A stretch of 64,000 bases of DNA from an uncultured Bacteroidota bacterium (GTDB lineage: Bacteria; Bacteroidota; Bacteroidia; Flavobacteriales_D; Crocinitomicaceae), in the NCBI GenBank assembly GCA_937899625.1, contig CALCCB010000007.1, positions 1 through 64,000 of the forward strand, written 5' to 3'. Below the pieces are notes generated by a model that saw nothing but the letters and a program-made list of their open reading frames with translations, was not told the DNA's origin and searched no databases. This document shows, in pieces, positions 8,321-18,339 of the stretch. Every line of letters starts with the position of its first letter. Positions within the stretch are counted from its first letter, which is position 1. The position numbers and the translations under genes are program-made.

Positions 8321-11300
8321 TTATAAGGCAGGAAGATCAATAAAGAAAGTAGTTCCTTTTTCGGAAGACTCATAAGTAATAGATCCATGATGGATCTCAA
8401 TGATCTGTTTTACCATTGCCAGCCCTAGCCCTGTTCCGGTACCTTTTGTCGTGAAATAAGGGACAAAGATCTTACTTTTAAGATCCTCGGGAATACCAGT
8501 TCCATTATCTGAGATCTCGATGTTAATTCTGGAACCTGATCTTTTTACTTTTAAATTGATCTCCGCACTTTGATCTTCGTCAACGGCTTGAAGACCATTC
8601 TTGATCAGATTATTGAATACTCGTATCATTTGATCTTTATCAGCTCTGATCATAGGATGTTCTTCCTCACATGCCAGCGTGATCGAGATATTTTCCTCAT
8701 TTGAAAACATTTCCATCACATTTTCGAGAACTGCCTTTAAATTCACCTCCGATTCATGAGGAACAGGCATTTTGGCAAAATTGGAGAATTCATTGGCGAT
8801 CTTGGTCAGCGCATCGATCTGTTCGATTAACGACTGACTTACTTTTTCCAGTTTTTTATAAGAATCAGGATTCTCTGGATCATACACCCTCATTAATTGT
8901 TGAACACTCAATTTCATGGGTGTCAACGGATTCTTGATCTCGTGTGCAACCTGTTTAGCCATTTCTCTCCAAGCACTTTCTCGTTCGCTTTTGGCAAGTT
9001 CCTGAGCAGCCAGCTCGAGTTCCTCCAACTTTGAATTATAGGCTTTCACTAATGCACCGATCTCATCGTCACGCTGGTAATCGATTTGTTGATTTGTTTT
9101 ATCAAATCTCACCCCCGCAAAGCTTTCCTGGATAAGTCGAAGAGGTGCCGTCACCCAATTGGAAACAAAGATGGAGAGTACCACCGAAATGGCTAACAAT
9201 AGGACAAAAACATTAATGATCGACACAAGGAATCGTTGGATCTGATCTTCAAAACCTTTCTGTTGTCCAAAGTGTTGCAGGTTTAAATAACCAAGCATGC
9301 TGTTTTCATTATTGAGAAAAGGCTGATAGGCGGACGAGTATTTTAAATTACCGATATTTTCCTGGTGAATAAACTCACTCTTTGATCGTTCTTTCAGGGC
9401 AAAGTATGCCTCCGGATTGATCTGTTCGCTCAGTAGACCATAGTTGTATAATTTCGGGCGTGATGAAGCCAATAAAACACCTTGATGATTATAGATATTG
9501 ATGTCCGTGACGAAGACTTTAGAAAACTTCTTCAATAAAAAATTCAGATAGCTACCGTCCTTTGCAAGATCAAGCTCTTTCTTTGAACCGATCTTTCCTT
9601 TGATCTCTGTGTAAACAGAAGACATTCGTTCTCTAATTACACCGTTGGTATATTCAAAGTATTGATCTTTAATAAAGATTCCGCTTCCGAATCCAAACCC
9701 GAGCAGGGTGATGAATACCAATCCGATCAGGATCAATTGGACGCGCATTGCAATGCCCAGTTTACCTGAATAAAAGCTGTATCCATTGTTTTTATCGAAA
9801 AGTACTGGTAATAGTAGTAGACCAAAAAAGCAAAAAAGATAAGAGAAGGAGGTCAGATTTTCTACCCATGTGATCAGTGGAGTAGAAAGCACTATGGTAT
9901 TGACAGATGACTGATACAAGATGTAGTGACTGTAGTCATCTGTATCATAATACCCATTGGTTGTTCTCCATTTCTTCAGCTCTTTTACGTCTGAAGGAAA
10001 GGCAAATGCTCCATATTTGTTATTCAATTTTCCTTGATAATATTTTCCGATCGAATAGTTTTCAAGGGGTTCAAGAACATTGGCCTTTGATGAGATCAAT
10101 AAACGTGGAAAACCGATTTCTTCCGGAATTTTTTTAGAGCGCATAGCCGCGATCAACGTTCCGTTAAATCTTCCACTAACGAAGATTTTCTTTCGAATGA
10201 CATAGGAATATTGATTGATATTGTCATTGACATAAAAGACGGAAGGGTTAAATTCTGATTCTGAACAATGATCGGCAATCACATGATCCATTTCAGAAAT
10301 ACTGAAATTCTGGTTTTCATCCATGATCACTGAAACACCCACACTGTCAAACAAATTGAGATCTATATCATATCGTTCCCAGTGACCATGGAAAAATCGA
10401 CGTTCCATTGCATCTTCAAAGTCGTCAATCTCCATATTCTTTGGAGATTGAAGAAAACGAAGTATAAATTGATCTTTTTCAATTCGGTTTTCAATATTCG
10501 TGAATTCGATCTCGGTAACAATGTCTTTTTCCGTTGCGAGCTGGTTAGCATATAATTCTCGTTCGCCTTTTTCTTTTTTATTGTTGATGTTTGTAAATAC
10601 AGAAGCCTGTGAACCACAAAAAAGGATCAGGATTAAAATACCGTAGGCCAAAACGGAATTTTTATCATTTTTAAAATGCTGATAGATGATCACGAGTGTT
10701 GTGATCAAGGGAAAGAGGGCAACAAAAAGTACTTCTTGCCCAAAGGATATATCAAAGATGAAATAAAGAACACCTATGATAAACGTATAGGTCGTGAACA
10801 TCGAAATACGAGCACTCTGCTGACAGATCGCCTTGATACTCGATGAAAGTAAATGATGCATGGAATAGTAGGTCAAGCCAATTGAGAAGATCGCCATAAA
10901 CGAATAGCTGTTCAACGTAAAAAGCTGATCGACCTGTAGAGGAATTGATGAGTTTAAGATCAGGTCTTCGATCTGAAGAGCAAGAAGATACCAGAGAATA
11001 AGGAAAACAGGAATAACAAAATATCCGGTTACAAATTGTTGCCTTTTTGAGGATCTGGAGATCAGGTCGCCCGCATTAAAAAGAACAAACGATAATAGGA
11101 TCAGATTCCAAAGGAAATAAGTGAAATTTGGATAATACTCGTTACTAGCGTATAAACTTACGTCACTGATCTCAAACGGATCCATGAAAGAAAGAAACTG
11201 AACTTTGATGAGAAGGATCTGAACGATGGGGATTCCTAGGATAAAACCCCATCCGAATACAGGTTTGTTCCTTTTAATAAGGATTCTCAATAACCCAAGC

Positions 11301-11941
11301 CAGAAAAATAATGCCGAGAAGAGAAAAAAACTGGTGATGAGACTTTCGATATGGGTAGGTAGAATTTCTTCATCGGGTTCTACTGAGAAAAGGAATTCAT
11401 TTTCTGCATTAGAGATAGGGTAGCCATTAGCCGTTTTTTCTGGAACAATATGAGCCTTGAAATCTTCATTAAACGGAGAGGAAAAAGAATTTTGAAGCTG
11501 GTCATTTTCAATAGGAAATTCATTTTTGATCAGAAATGAACTACTCAGAATATATCCGTCTTTTTTTACGTACTTAGTGTAGTACCAACCATTTTGTAGT
11601 CGAACTACCCCATCCGAAGGAAAATGGGCATCAGCAAATTGGGAAATAGGAACCTGGTTAGTGTTCCAGTAGATCAAGGAATCATTTCTGTAATAATGGA
11701 TGGCTATACCGTCATAAGAGCTAAGGTTTTTCCAACTTCCAAAGTCTGTGTTCCGATCAAGTTCCTTTGAATTGATCTGTAGAGAACGGTCTAGCTTTTT
11801 TTCTAACTCAAGAAATGTAGTCTGAAATATTTTGGCCGAATTACGTAGATCTGGATGAAGAACAGAATACCGGTATGCTACAAAAGTGAAACTGCTCAGT
11901 AAGGCAAGTAGCAATAATCGGTATTTCTTGATCCTGTTCAT
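8321..11941 (-). CDS. Very large NtrY-like sensor histidine kinase
   Basis: 1206 residues. A first membrane helix (about 8-26) is followed by an extracytoplasmic region to about 200, a cluster of roughly eight helices (205-470), a long soluble loop, two more helices (about 700-760), a second sensor loop, a final helix (about 895-920), a HAMP-like segment and the kinase core. The H-box is KQVAHEIKNPLTPMKLSVQQ with the phosphorylated His at residue 1000; the N-box NLIKNGLQA and the G-boxes DNGTGIPE and GTGTGLGL are intact. The HEIKNPLTPMKLS form is typical of NtrY-like kinases. No response regulator gene is adjacent. Its ATG overlaps the uridine kinase stop by 4 bases, so it is the last gene of a three-gene reverse operon. 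The signal sensed is unknown. Confidence 0.93.
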   Translation of the reverse strand: MNRIKKYRLLLLALLSSFTFVAYRYSVLHPDLRNSAKIFQTTFLELEKKLDRSLQINSKELDRNTDFGSWKNLSSYDGIAIHYYRNDSLIYWNTNQVPISQFADAHFPSDGVVRLQNGWYYTKYVKKDGYILSSSFLIKNEFPIENDQLQNSFSSPFNEDFKAHIVPEKTANGYPISNAENEFLFSVEPDEEILPTHIESLITSFFLFSALFFWLGLLRILIKRNKPVFGWGFILGIPIVQILLIKVQFLSFMDPFEISDVSLYASNEYYPNFTYFLWNLILLSFVLFNAGDLISRSSKRQQFVTGYFVIPVFLILWYLLALQIEDLILNSSIPLQVDQLFTLNSYSFMAIFSIGLTYYSMHHLLSSSIKAICQQSARISMFTTYTFIIGVLYFIFDISFGQEVLFVALFPLITTLVIIYQHFKNDKNSVLAYGILILILFCGSQASVFTNINNKKEKGERELYANQLATEKDIVTEIEFTNIENRIEKDQFILRFLQSPKNMEIDDFEDAMERRFFHGHWERYDIDLNLFDSVGVSVIMDENQNFSISEMDHVIADHCSESEFNPSVFYVNDNINQYSYVIRKKIFVSGRFNGTLIAAMRSKKIPEEIGFPRLLISSKANVLEPLENYSIGKYYQGKLNNKYGAFAFPSDVKELKKWRTTNGYYDTDDYSHYILYQSSVNTIVLSTPLITWVENLTSFSYLFCFFGLLLLPVLFDKNNGYSFYSGKLGIAMRVQLILIGLVFITLLGFGFGSGIFIKDQYFEYTNGVIRERMSSVYTEIKGKIGSKKELDLAKDGSYLNFLLKKFSKVFVTDINIYNHQGVLLASSRPKLYNYGLLSEQINPEAYFALKERSKSEFIHQENIGNLKYSSAYQPFLNNENSMLGYLNLQHFGQQKGFEDQIQRFLVSIINVFVLLLAISVVLSIFVSNWVTAPLRLIQESFAGVRFDKTNQQIDYQRDDEIGALVKAYNSKLEELELAAQELAKSERESAWREMAKQVAHEIKNPLTPMKLSVQQLMRVYDPENPDSYKKLEKVSQSLIEQIDALTKIANEFSNFAKMPVPHESEVNLKAVLENVMEMFSNEENISITLACEEEHPMIRADKDQMIRVFNNLIKNGLQAVDEDQSAEINLKVKRSGSRINIEISDNGTGIPEDLKSKIFVPYFTTKGTGTGLGLAMVKQIIEIHHGSITYESSEKGTTFFIDLPAL

Positions 11942-12561
11942 GAAGTTATATTGACCATTTCGAGACGATTGTCGATCTCAAGGGTCAATTTAGTAAAATC
12001 CTTTTCAGCATGGTTATCATTTCTGAATCTGAAATCTGCAAGACTCTGATACGGCAGCAAATAATTGTGGTAACAAGGCATCACATGGTGCTCCCATTGA
12101 TAGAGAATTTCCTCTTTGCTGTAGCCTCGGTTCTCCTGATCCCTTTTTATCCTTCGGTCAAGTTGTTCTTCCGGACTAACAGAAATAAAGATCGAATAGT
12201 CGAGAATGCATCTTACCTTTTCGTAATGAAAAAGAAACAGTCCTTCCACAATAATTAATTTGGATGGTTTGATGATGATCGTAGTATCCAGGTCAGGAGG
12301 TGCGTTGAAATGGTATTCTTTAACCATAATTTCTTCTCCTTGAAGTAGACGATATAGATCATCCACAAGTCGTCTTTCTTCCAAAGCGGTAGGTAAGTCA
12401 AAATTAACTTTTCCGTTTTTGTCAATTGCCTGTTCTTCAATGGGTTTGTAATAATTGTCCATTGAAAACACAGAAGGATTTAAGTAAGCATAATATTCAG
12501 AAAGCTTGTCAAGCAAGGTTGTTTTACCTGAACCACTTCCTCCGCAAATACCAACGATCAT
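11938..12561 (-). CDS. udk: Uridine kinase
   Basis: 207 residues, the normal length for bacterial uridine kinase, which phosphorylates uridine and cytidine with NTP in pyrimidine salvage. The Walker A motif GICGGSGSGKTTL starts at residue 4. SMDNYYKP and NFDLPTALEERRL are the substrate-binding segments of the family, and RRIKRDQENRGYSKEEI matches the lid region (RRxxRDxxxRG). The gene overlaps its neighbours on both sides by 4 bases (ATGA type), so translation with the upstream secreted-protein gene and the downstream kinase gene is probably coupled. The functional link to these neighbours is not obvious. Confidence 0.92.
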   Translation of the reverse strand: MIVGICGGSGSGKTTLLDKLSEYYAYLNPSVFSMDNYYKPIEEQAIDKNGKVNFDLPTALEERRLVDDLYRLLQGEEIMVKEYHFNAPPDLDTTIIIKPSKLIIVEGLFLFHYEKVRCILDYSIFISVSPEEQLDRRIKRDQENRGYSKEEILYQWEHHVMPCYHNYLLPYQSLADFRFRNDNHAEKDFTKLTLEIDNRLEMVNITS

Positions 12562-13751
12562 TTCTTGATTAATTCAAATTTTAGTTCACCCTGCCTATTT
12601 AGTTGTGAAGGGTCCATGAATAAATTACTGGAAGACAAAGATACTGCAAAACTCGATTTGGGATCCTTGATAAGGAAACTACTTGGGTTAAAAGTGGTGC
12701 GATCGGTTGGTGAATTTACAATGACACTTCCCGTTGTGGGAAGCAAATACATTTTTCCTTCCAATGTGCACGCAATCCCTTCGTTAAAGCATATTGCCGT
12801 AAAGTCAGTAATTCCCTTTTTGGCATTTAGTGTAGAGAACGCAGCACTTTGAAGTTTTTGCCATTTCCCACTTTTCAACGTGTAGGTTTCCAGTTGAGAT
12901 GACTGTATTCCAACCAGATAATAACTTCCTTTATTGTAAAAGACTTTACCAGCTGTATTTTCTTTTGTTTTTAAATAGAACCCGCCTGTAGTTCCAGAAG
13001 CTGAAAGAGAAACTGATGTAAAGTTCATTCCTCCCTCAAGGAAAATCGACTCTTTTAATTGTGCTTTTGACGTAAATGCGCGTATGGTCCATCCAGATTT
13101 TTTGTCTTGATAATCGGGTGTTGTAAAATAGATCTCATCCTCACCGAAACCAGAATATCCCCAGTGTCCATATTTAGTGTCTTTCAACATGGCATCATCA
13201 ATCTTGCCGATGATCGTAGCATACAATAACATATTGTGATGGGTCATTGTAACCATAAAGTCAACATGTTTTTTTTCCTTTTTATTGTTCCATCTCATTA
13301 AAAATACCAAGGCTTTATCGGTCGTGATAATATCTGTCATTGACATCTCATTGATATCATAGCTTCCCATTTTTTTAATGGCAGAACTCAATAAAGCTGA
13401 TGAGCTCTTTATGTTTCCCGCACTATTGACCTGATGAAAAAAGATCTTTCCATCAACAGGCTGTAATTGATCCAGGAAATAGACATATCTGGCATTTTCT
13501 CCTGCAATGTAGAAATAATCTTTTCCTGATGGATTAAAGCTTTGCTGCCAAACAGAAGTAGTTTGTTCTCCAACCATTGTGATGTTGATCTTTCTTTTTA
13601 CACCTGAAGGATCTCTGTTTAGAAGCATGGTGCCCATGCCTTTCCATTCCACTGCGTCAAAAAAAGGATAATCCTCTGCTGGGATTGAAAATTCTTGCGC
13701 AGCACAATTTAGCAATGAAAGAAGGAAAAAAAGTAGGATCGGTTTTCTCAT
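12558..13751 (-). CDS. Secreted protein of unknown function
   Basis: About 397 residues from the ATG at 13751, which begins a signal peptide (MRKPILLFFLLSLLNCAAQ); an upstream in-frame start at 13787 would add 12 polar residues before it and is less likely. The mature part is beta-rich and has repeated segments of propeller appearance (GKDYFYIAGENARYVYFLD, GKVFYNKGSYYLVGIQSS), but no motif allows a family name. Cleavage before QEFSIP is likely; the Cys in LLNCAAQ is a poor lipobox. It is the first gene of the reverse operon with uridine kinase and the sensor kinase (4-base overlap). Confidence 0.68.
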   Translation of the reverse strand: MRKPILLFFLLSLLNCAAQEFSIPAEDYPFFDAVEWKGMGTMLLNRDPSGVKRKINITMVGEQTTSVWQQSFNPSGKDYFYIAGENARYVYFLDQLQPVDGKIFFHQVNSAGNIKSSSALLSSAIKKMGSYDINEMSMTDIITTDKALVFLMRWNNKKEKKHVDFMVTMTHHNMLLYATIIGKIDDAMLKDTKYGHWGYSGFGEDEIYFTTPDYQDKKSGWTIRAFTSKAQLKESIFLEGGMNFTSVSLSASGTTGGFYLKTKENTAGKVFYNKGSYYLVGIQSSQLETYTLKSGKWQKLQSAAFSTLNAKKGITDFTAICFNEGIACTLEGKMYLLPTTGSVIVNSPTDRTTFNPSSFLIKDPKSSFAVSLSSSNLFMDPSQLNRQGELKFELIKK

Positions 13752-13828
13752 AGATTTTTGTAATTTGTTGTCGCTTTGTACAAACAATGTGCTAAAAATA
13801 GTTGTTTGAAGGTTAAATTAAAAAGAAG

Positions 13829-14479
13829 ATGAAGAAGTTAATCCATTTTATGCTCATTGTAACGTTGCCAACTTTATTGGTTTCGTTTTCGTCATTACAA
13901 ATGAAGGACAAGTCACCAAAACCTCTTAAAATTGGAAAGGAGGCACCGATGAGTGATGTGAAACTTCAGAATATCGATATTCAGAATTATTCTTTGAAGG
14001 ATCTGAATAGGGAGAATGGGTTATTGGTTGTTTTCTCCTGTAACACTTGTCCTTTCGTGGTGGGGAATGATAAGTTTGCGGGTTGGGAAATCCAGTACAA
14101 CGATTTGAAAATATTGGCGGACAGTTTGAAAATAGGGATGACTCTCATCAATTCAAATGAAGCAAAAAGAGAAAATGAAGATTCATTTGAAGCAATGAAA
14201 ACAAGAGCCAGTGAAAAAGGGTACAAAATGTCATATTTGCTTGACATGGATTCAAAACTAGCTGATGCTTTCGGCGCGAAAACGACACCGCATATTTTTC
14301 TTTTCAATAAGGATCTGAAATTAGTTTATTCCGGTAGTATTGATAATTCTTGGGACAGTCAACGAACGGAGGATATTTCTTATCTTGCAAATGCAATGGG
14401 GGAAATTGGTTCTGGATTGAAGGTGTCTACAAAGGAGTCATTACCAAGAGGATGCAGTATTAAGCGTATTAAAAAGTAA
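13829..14479 (+). CDS. Exported thioredoxin-fold (redoxin-like) protein
   Basis: 216 residues with a signal peptide or membrane anchor (MKKLIHFMLIVTLPTLLVSF). The redoxin fold is shown by GKEAPMSDVKLQNID (strand before the active site), VVFSCNTCPFV with a CxxC pair at residues 71 and 74, and KTTPHIFLFNKD holding the cis-Pro loop. Family members with the CNTCP motif are AhpC/TSA-like proteins common in Bacteroidota; a periplasmic thiol-disulphide role is inferred. The C-terminus RGCSIKRIKK keeps another Cys. It stops 18 bases before the secreted protease, which contains many Cys, so help with its disulphides is conceivable but not shown. Confidence 0.82.
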   Translation: MKKLIHFMLIVTLPTLLVSFSSLQMKDKSPKPLKIGKEAPMSDVKLQNIDIQNYSLKDLNRENGLLVVFSCNTCPFVVGNDKFAGWEIQYNDLKILADSLKIGMTLINSNEAKRENEDSFEAMKTRASEKGYKMSYLLDMDSKLADAFGAKTTPHIFLFNKDLKLVYSGSIDNSWDSQRTEDISYLANAMGEIGSGLKVSTKESLPRGCSIKRIKK

Positions 14480-14497
14480 ACAAGCTAAACTAGAAAT

Positions 14498-16846
14498 ATG
14501 AAAAAACAAGTACTGATTATCGTAGGATCATTGTTCTTCGGATGGTCCTTCGCTCAACAGGGTGACGGAGGTTTACCCAAGGGTGAAAAATTAAGCAACG
14601 GTTTCAAGGAAATCGACACAAGGGTTTTCGCTCAACCGGACATTGAAGCGCTTAGACTGGAAGATGAGATCAATGATATTGAGAAGACAGGTCCGTGGCG
14701 TTTCGGGTTCAACAATTACACGTCATTGAATTTGAATAATTCAGGTTCATGGTACGATATTCCAGCAGGAAGAGTATGGTTATTGAAATTGAAATGTCAG
14801 GATGCTTTAACGGTGAATTTGACATTCGACAATACTGAGATCCCTGAAGGAAATGAATTGTTCGTATATAATCCACAGAAAGATTTCATTTTAGGGAAAT
14901 TTACAGCATATCACTTGTATGAAGGACAGTTAGGAACTGAATTAGTTCCTGGAAATACAGTTATTGTAGAGTATTTTGTACCCTCTTATAACTATGATGC
15001 AAATCGCGTTGGGTCTGTTCAAGTTGGTATGGTTACTCACGGATACCGCACAGCAGGCGAATACATTGAGAAAGCATTTGGAGGTTCTGGGAACTGTAAT
15101 ATGAATGTTAATTGCCCTGATGGAGCTTCTTGGACGAATGAGAGAAATAGTGCTGTAATGCTCGTTTCTGGTGGTTCAGGATTCTGCTCTGGAGCTTTGA
15201 TAAATAATACATTAAATGATGGTAAACCATATGTCCTAACAGCGAATCACTGTTATAGCAATCCAGCGAATTGGGTTTTCAGATTCAATTGGCAGGCAAC
15301 CGCATGTACAAACCCTGGTTCTTCTCCTACTTTCCAGTCTTTGTCCGGCGCAGTATTAAGATCGAGAAGAACTCCTTCTGATTTCTGTTTGGTTGAGATC
15401 ACAGGTGGTCTTGTGGGCGGAACTGTTCCAGCGGCTTATAATCCTTACTTTTCGGGTTGGGACAAATCAGGTGTGATTCCAAGTTCAACAGTATGTATCC
15501 ACCATCCTTCTGGAGACATTAAAAAGATCTCTTTTGACGATGCTGCTCCGGCTATCTCTCAAGGAATGGGATCTACAGAAGCGAACTCGACCTGGACAGT
15601 TGAATGGGACAGAAATACAACAACTGAAGGTGGGTCCTCTGGATCACCATTGTTTGATCAGAACCATAGAATAATTGGACAGCTTTGGGGTGGAGGTGCT
15701 TCATGCTCGAACCTTTCGGCTCCTGATTATTATGGAAGAGTTTCTAATTCTTGGAACCCATCTGGAAGTAACAGTACAAATCATTTGGTGACTTGGTTAG
15801 ACCCAAACACAACTGGAGCACAGTTCATCGATGGTTACGATCCTTCTGGAGCAACAGCTGCAGCAATTGACGCGGGAGTGGCTGGACTAACACTTTCAGA
15901 AGTCATTATTTGTGGGACGGATTTCGAACCTACAATGAATCTTTCCAATTCAGGCACCTCGACATTGACAAGTGCAATTATCGAGTATTCAATTGATGGT
16001 GGAGCGACTCAAACTTATAACTGGAGTGGATCGCTTGCTCAATGGCAAACTCAAGTGGTTACTTTACCAACTGTATCGTTGGCTGTAGGTTCACACACAA
16101 TGTCTGTGAACGTTGTCTCTCCTAATGGTTCGACAGATGAAAACCTTGCGAATAATAACGCAACCACAAACATTACTGTGAATGCAATTCCTGAGACGAT
16201 GGTGACACTTACGGTAAACTTCTTAACAGATGATTATCCGGAAGAAACATATATGGAGATCACGAACTCTCTGGGAAATGTTGTTTGGTCTGAAGGAAAT
16301 GAAAACGTTGACGGAAACTTCGGAACAGGTAATGCTAATCCGACAGCTGACCCGACAAATGCTTTGACCGCTAATAATTCATATTCATGGAACGTAACAT
16401 TACCTGCTTTGGATTGTTACACATTCAGCATCTATGACTACTATGGTGATGGAGTTGACTCTCAGCAGTGGGGAGGAACAAATGGTTCACTTTCTCTATT
16501 GAGTAATTCAGGAGCAACACTTTACACATTGAATCCGGTTGACTTTGGAGGAGATGAATCTACAACGGTAAGAAATGTAGAAGGTGGAAGTGGAGCAGGA
16601 TTGGATGATTTCAATGCTTCAGTGATCAAGTTGTATCCAAACCCATCGAATGGACAGTTTGTGATCGACGCGATTGGAATGAACATCACCTCTGTTAAAG
16701 TGATGAATGTTTCAGGTCAGGAAATCATGTCAAAACTAATCGGTGCTTCTCAAGCGAATATTCAATTAGATCTTTCTGCAGGAATTTATCTGGTAGAAGT
16801 TTCGACTGAGAACGGAAGTACAATTAAGAGAATGGTGATCAAGTAA
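14498..16846 (+). CDS. T9SS-secreted trypsin-like serine protease (lysyl endopeptidase type)
   Basis: 782 residues with signal peptide (MKKQVLIIVGSLFFGWSFAQ). After a propeptide-like N-terminal domain (about 20-195), an S1 protease domain runs from about 198 to 450. The triad is visible as TANHC (His251), SDFCLVEI (Asp295) and GSSGSP (Ser381). Several Cys pairs around it resemble lysyl endopeptidase (Achromobacter protease I). A CARDB-like module follows (about 455-560; SNSGTSTLTSAIIEYSIDGG) and then another beta module. The end (LYPNPSNGQFVID ... TIKRMVIK) is a type A sorting domain. Cleavage specificity for Lys is inferred from family likeness. It is probably transcribed with the upstream thioredoxin-fold gene. 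Confidence 0.9.
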   Translation: MKKQVLIIVGSLFFGWSFAQQGDGGLPKGEKLSNGFKEIDTRVFAQPDIEALRLEDEINDIEKTGPWRFGFNNYTSLNLNNSGSWYDIPAGRVWLLKLKCQDALTVNLTFDNTEIPEGNELFVYNPQKDFILGKFTAYHLYEGQLGTELVPGNTVIVEYFVPSYNYDANRVGSVQVGMVTHGYRTAGEYIEKAFGGSGNCNMNVNCPDGASWTNERNSAVMLVSGGSGFCSGALINNTLNDGKPYVLTANHCYSNPANWVFRFNWQATACTNPGSSPTFQSLSGAVLRSRRTPSDFCLVEITGGLVGGTVPAAYNPYFSGWDKSGVIPSSTVCIHHPSGDIKKISFDDAAPAISQGMGSTEANSTWTVEWDRNTTTEGGSSGSPLFDQNHRIIGQLWGGGASCSNLSAPDYYGRVSNSWNPSGSNSTNHLVTWLDPNTTGAQFIDGYDPSGATAAAIDAGVAGLTLSEVIICGTDFEPTMNLSNSGTSTLTSAIIEYSIDGGATQTYNWSGSLAQWQTQVVTLPTVSLAVGSHTMSVNVVSPNGSTDENLANNNATTNITVNAIPETMVTLTVNFLTDDYPEETYMEITNSLGNVVWSEGNENVDGNFGTGNANPTADPTNALTANNSYSWNVTLPALDCYTFSIYDYYGDGVDSQQWGGTNGSLSLLSNSGATLYTLNPVDFGGDESTTVRNVEGGSGAGLDDFNASVIKLYPNPSNGQFVIDAIGMNITSVKVMNVSGQEIMSKLIGASQANIQLDLSAGIYLVEVSTENGSTIKRMVIK

Positions 16847-16861
16847 TTGATTGGTATAAAG

Positions 16862-16888
16862 AAAAAGGGCGGTAACACCGCCCTTTTT
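16862..16888. terminator. Bidirectional intrinsic terminator
   Basis: AAAAAGGGCGGT-AAC-ACCGCCCTTTTT, a twelve-base perfect stem with A and T tracts on the two sides. It ends both the protease gene and the convergent aldehyde dehydrogenase gene. Confidence 0.95.
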
Positions 16889-16894
16889 TATTGC

Positions 16895-18337
16895 TTAATA
16901 TTTAATGAAAACGTTCTTTGGTTCTGTGAAGAAGCGAAGTGCTTCCCAGCCACCTTCTCTTCCCACACCGGATGCTTTTACGCCACCAAATGGCGTGCGA
17001 AGATCCCTTACCAGCCATGAGTTGATCCAAACGATCCCTGCATGAATTTTATCGGCCATACGATGTGCTCTTTTCAAGTCATTGGTCCATAGGGTAGAAG
17101 AAAGTCCATATTGTGTTGAATTGGCCATCATTAAGACTTCTTCTTCTGTATCAAAAGGCGTGATCGTCACTACAGGGCCAAAGATCTCTTCCTGATTTGT
17201 GCGGCAATCGTATGCCAAACCTTCGATCACCGTTGGACGAAGGTAATATCCTTCTGAATATTCTCCTTCCATGATCACGCGATGACCGCCAGTAAGTACA
17301 GTTCCACCTTCCTCTTTTGCCAATTCGACATAAGACATTACTTTTTCCATATGAGGTTTAGAAACCACTGCTCCTAATTTTGCGTGTTTATCCGTCGGAT
17401 AGGAAACCACTGTATTTTCAACCTTCTCAACAAAGGCTTTCTTGAACTTTTCATAGATCGGTCTTTCGACAAAGATCCTGGATCCACACAAGCAGATCTG
17501 ACCCTGATTTGCAAATGACGAACGTAAAGTTGTACTCAGCATGTCATCAAAATCACAGTCCGCAAATATGATATTCGGATTCTTGCCACCAAGCTCAAGT
17601 GATAACTTCTTGAACATCGGTGCGGCAGTTCTTGCGATGTATTCTCCTGTTTTTGTACCTCCTGTAAAGGAAATTGCTTTCACTTTTGGATGTTTCACAA
17701 TGGCATCACCAACACTTCCCCCTTCACCATGCAAAATATTGAGTACCCCATCAGGCATACCCGCTTCTTTACAGACTTGTCCTAACAAATAGGCAGTATA
17801 AGGGGTGATCTCTGAAGGTTTTGCTACAACACAATTTCCTGAGGCAAGTGCAGGAGCAATTTTCCAGGAAAAAAGATACAGAGGCAAGTTCCATGGAGAA
17901 ATACAACCCACAATACCTAACGGTTTGCGCATGGTGTAATTCACTCCAACGCCTTCCATGTAATGGGACTCAGAAGCAAAGTGAATGATCGCTGTTGCAA
18001 AGAAATGAAAATTGGATACTGCACGAGGTATATCCACATGCGCTGCAAGGGTTAATGGTTTTCCATTATCTCTTGATTCTGCAGCAACAAATTCATCCAT
18101 TCTTCTCTCGATCCCTTCTGATATTCGCACCATTACAGCAGACCGCTCTTCGGTGCTCATTGCTGACCAGATAGGAAATGCTTTTTCTGCCGCCTGAACG
18201 GCCATTTCTACATCCTGAGCATCGGAATTCGGGATCAGACAATATACTTTACCTGTTGCTGGTTCATAATTGTCAATGTAGTTTCCTGCTATTGGTTCTA
18301 CATATTTTCCGTCGATAAAATTCTTAAGCTTTTCCAT
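16895..18337 (-). CDS. NAD(P)-dependent aldehyde dehydrogenase
   Basis: 480 residues, the usual length. Motifs in order: GIVGCISPWNLPLYL (active-site Asn), KPSEITPYTA (cofactor), SFTGGTKTGEYIA (Rossmann glycine-rich turn), LELGGKNPNIIF (general-base Glu) and FANQGQICLCGSR (catalytic Cys in QGQIC). EEIFGPVVTI and TPFGGVKASGVGREGG are the C-terminal family signatures. The last signature and overall likeness suggest the 2-hydroxymuconic semialdehyde dehydrogenase-like group, but no pathway genes are near, so the substrate is open. The gene lies 2 bases after the VanZ-like gene and is the last of a reverse operon that may begin with hemW. Confidence 0.93.
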   Translation of the reverse strand: MEKLKNFIDGKYVEPIAGNYIDNYEPATGKVYCLIPNSDAQDVEMAVQAAEKAFPIWSAMSTEERSAVMVRISEGIERRMDEFVAAESRDNGKPLTLAAHVDIPRAVSNFHFFATAIIHFASESHYMEGVGVNYTMRKPLGIVGCISPWNLPLYLFSWKIAPALASGNCVVAKPSEITPYTAYLLGQVCKEAGMPDGVLNILHGEGGSVGDAIVKHPKVKAISFTGGTKTGEYIARTAAPMFKKLSLELGGKNPNIIFADCDFDDMLSTTLRSSFANQGQICLCGSRIFVERPIYEKFKKAFVEKVENTVVSYPTDKHAKLGAVVSKPHMEKVMSYVELAKEEGGTVLTGGHRVIMEGEYSEGYYLRPTVIEGLAYDCRTNQEEIFGPVVTITPFDTEEEVLMMANSTQYGLSSTLWTNDLKRAHRMADKIHAGIVWINSWLVRDLRTPFGGVKASGVGREGGWEALRFFTEPKNVFIKY

Positions 18338-18339
18338 AA

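Noticed and set aside
13789-13800. Short palindrome between divergent genes (tttgtacaaa nearby) as an operator
   Set aside because: Such AT-rich palindromes are expected by chance in an intergenic region of this composition, and no promoter could be placed around it.
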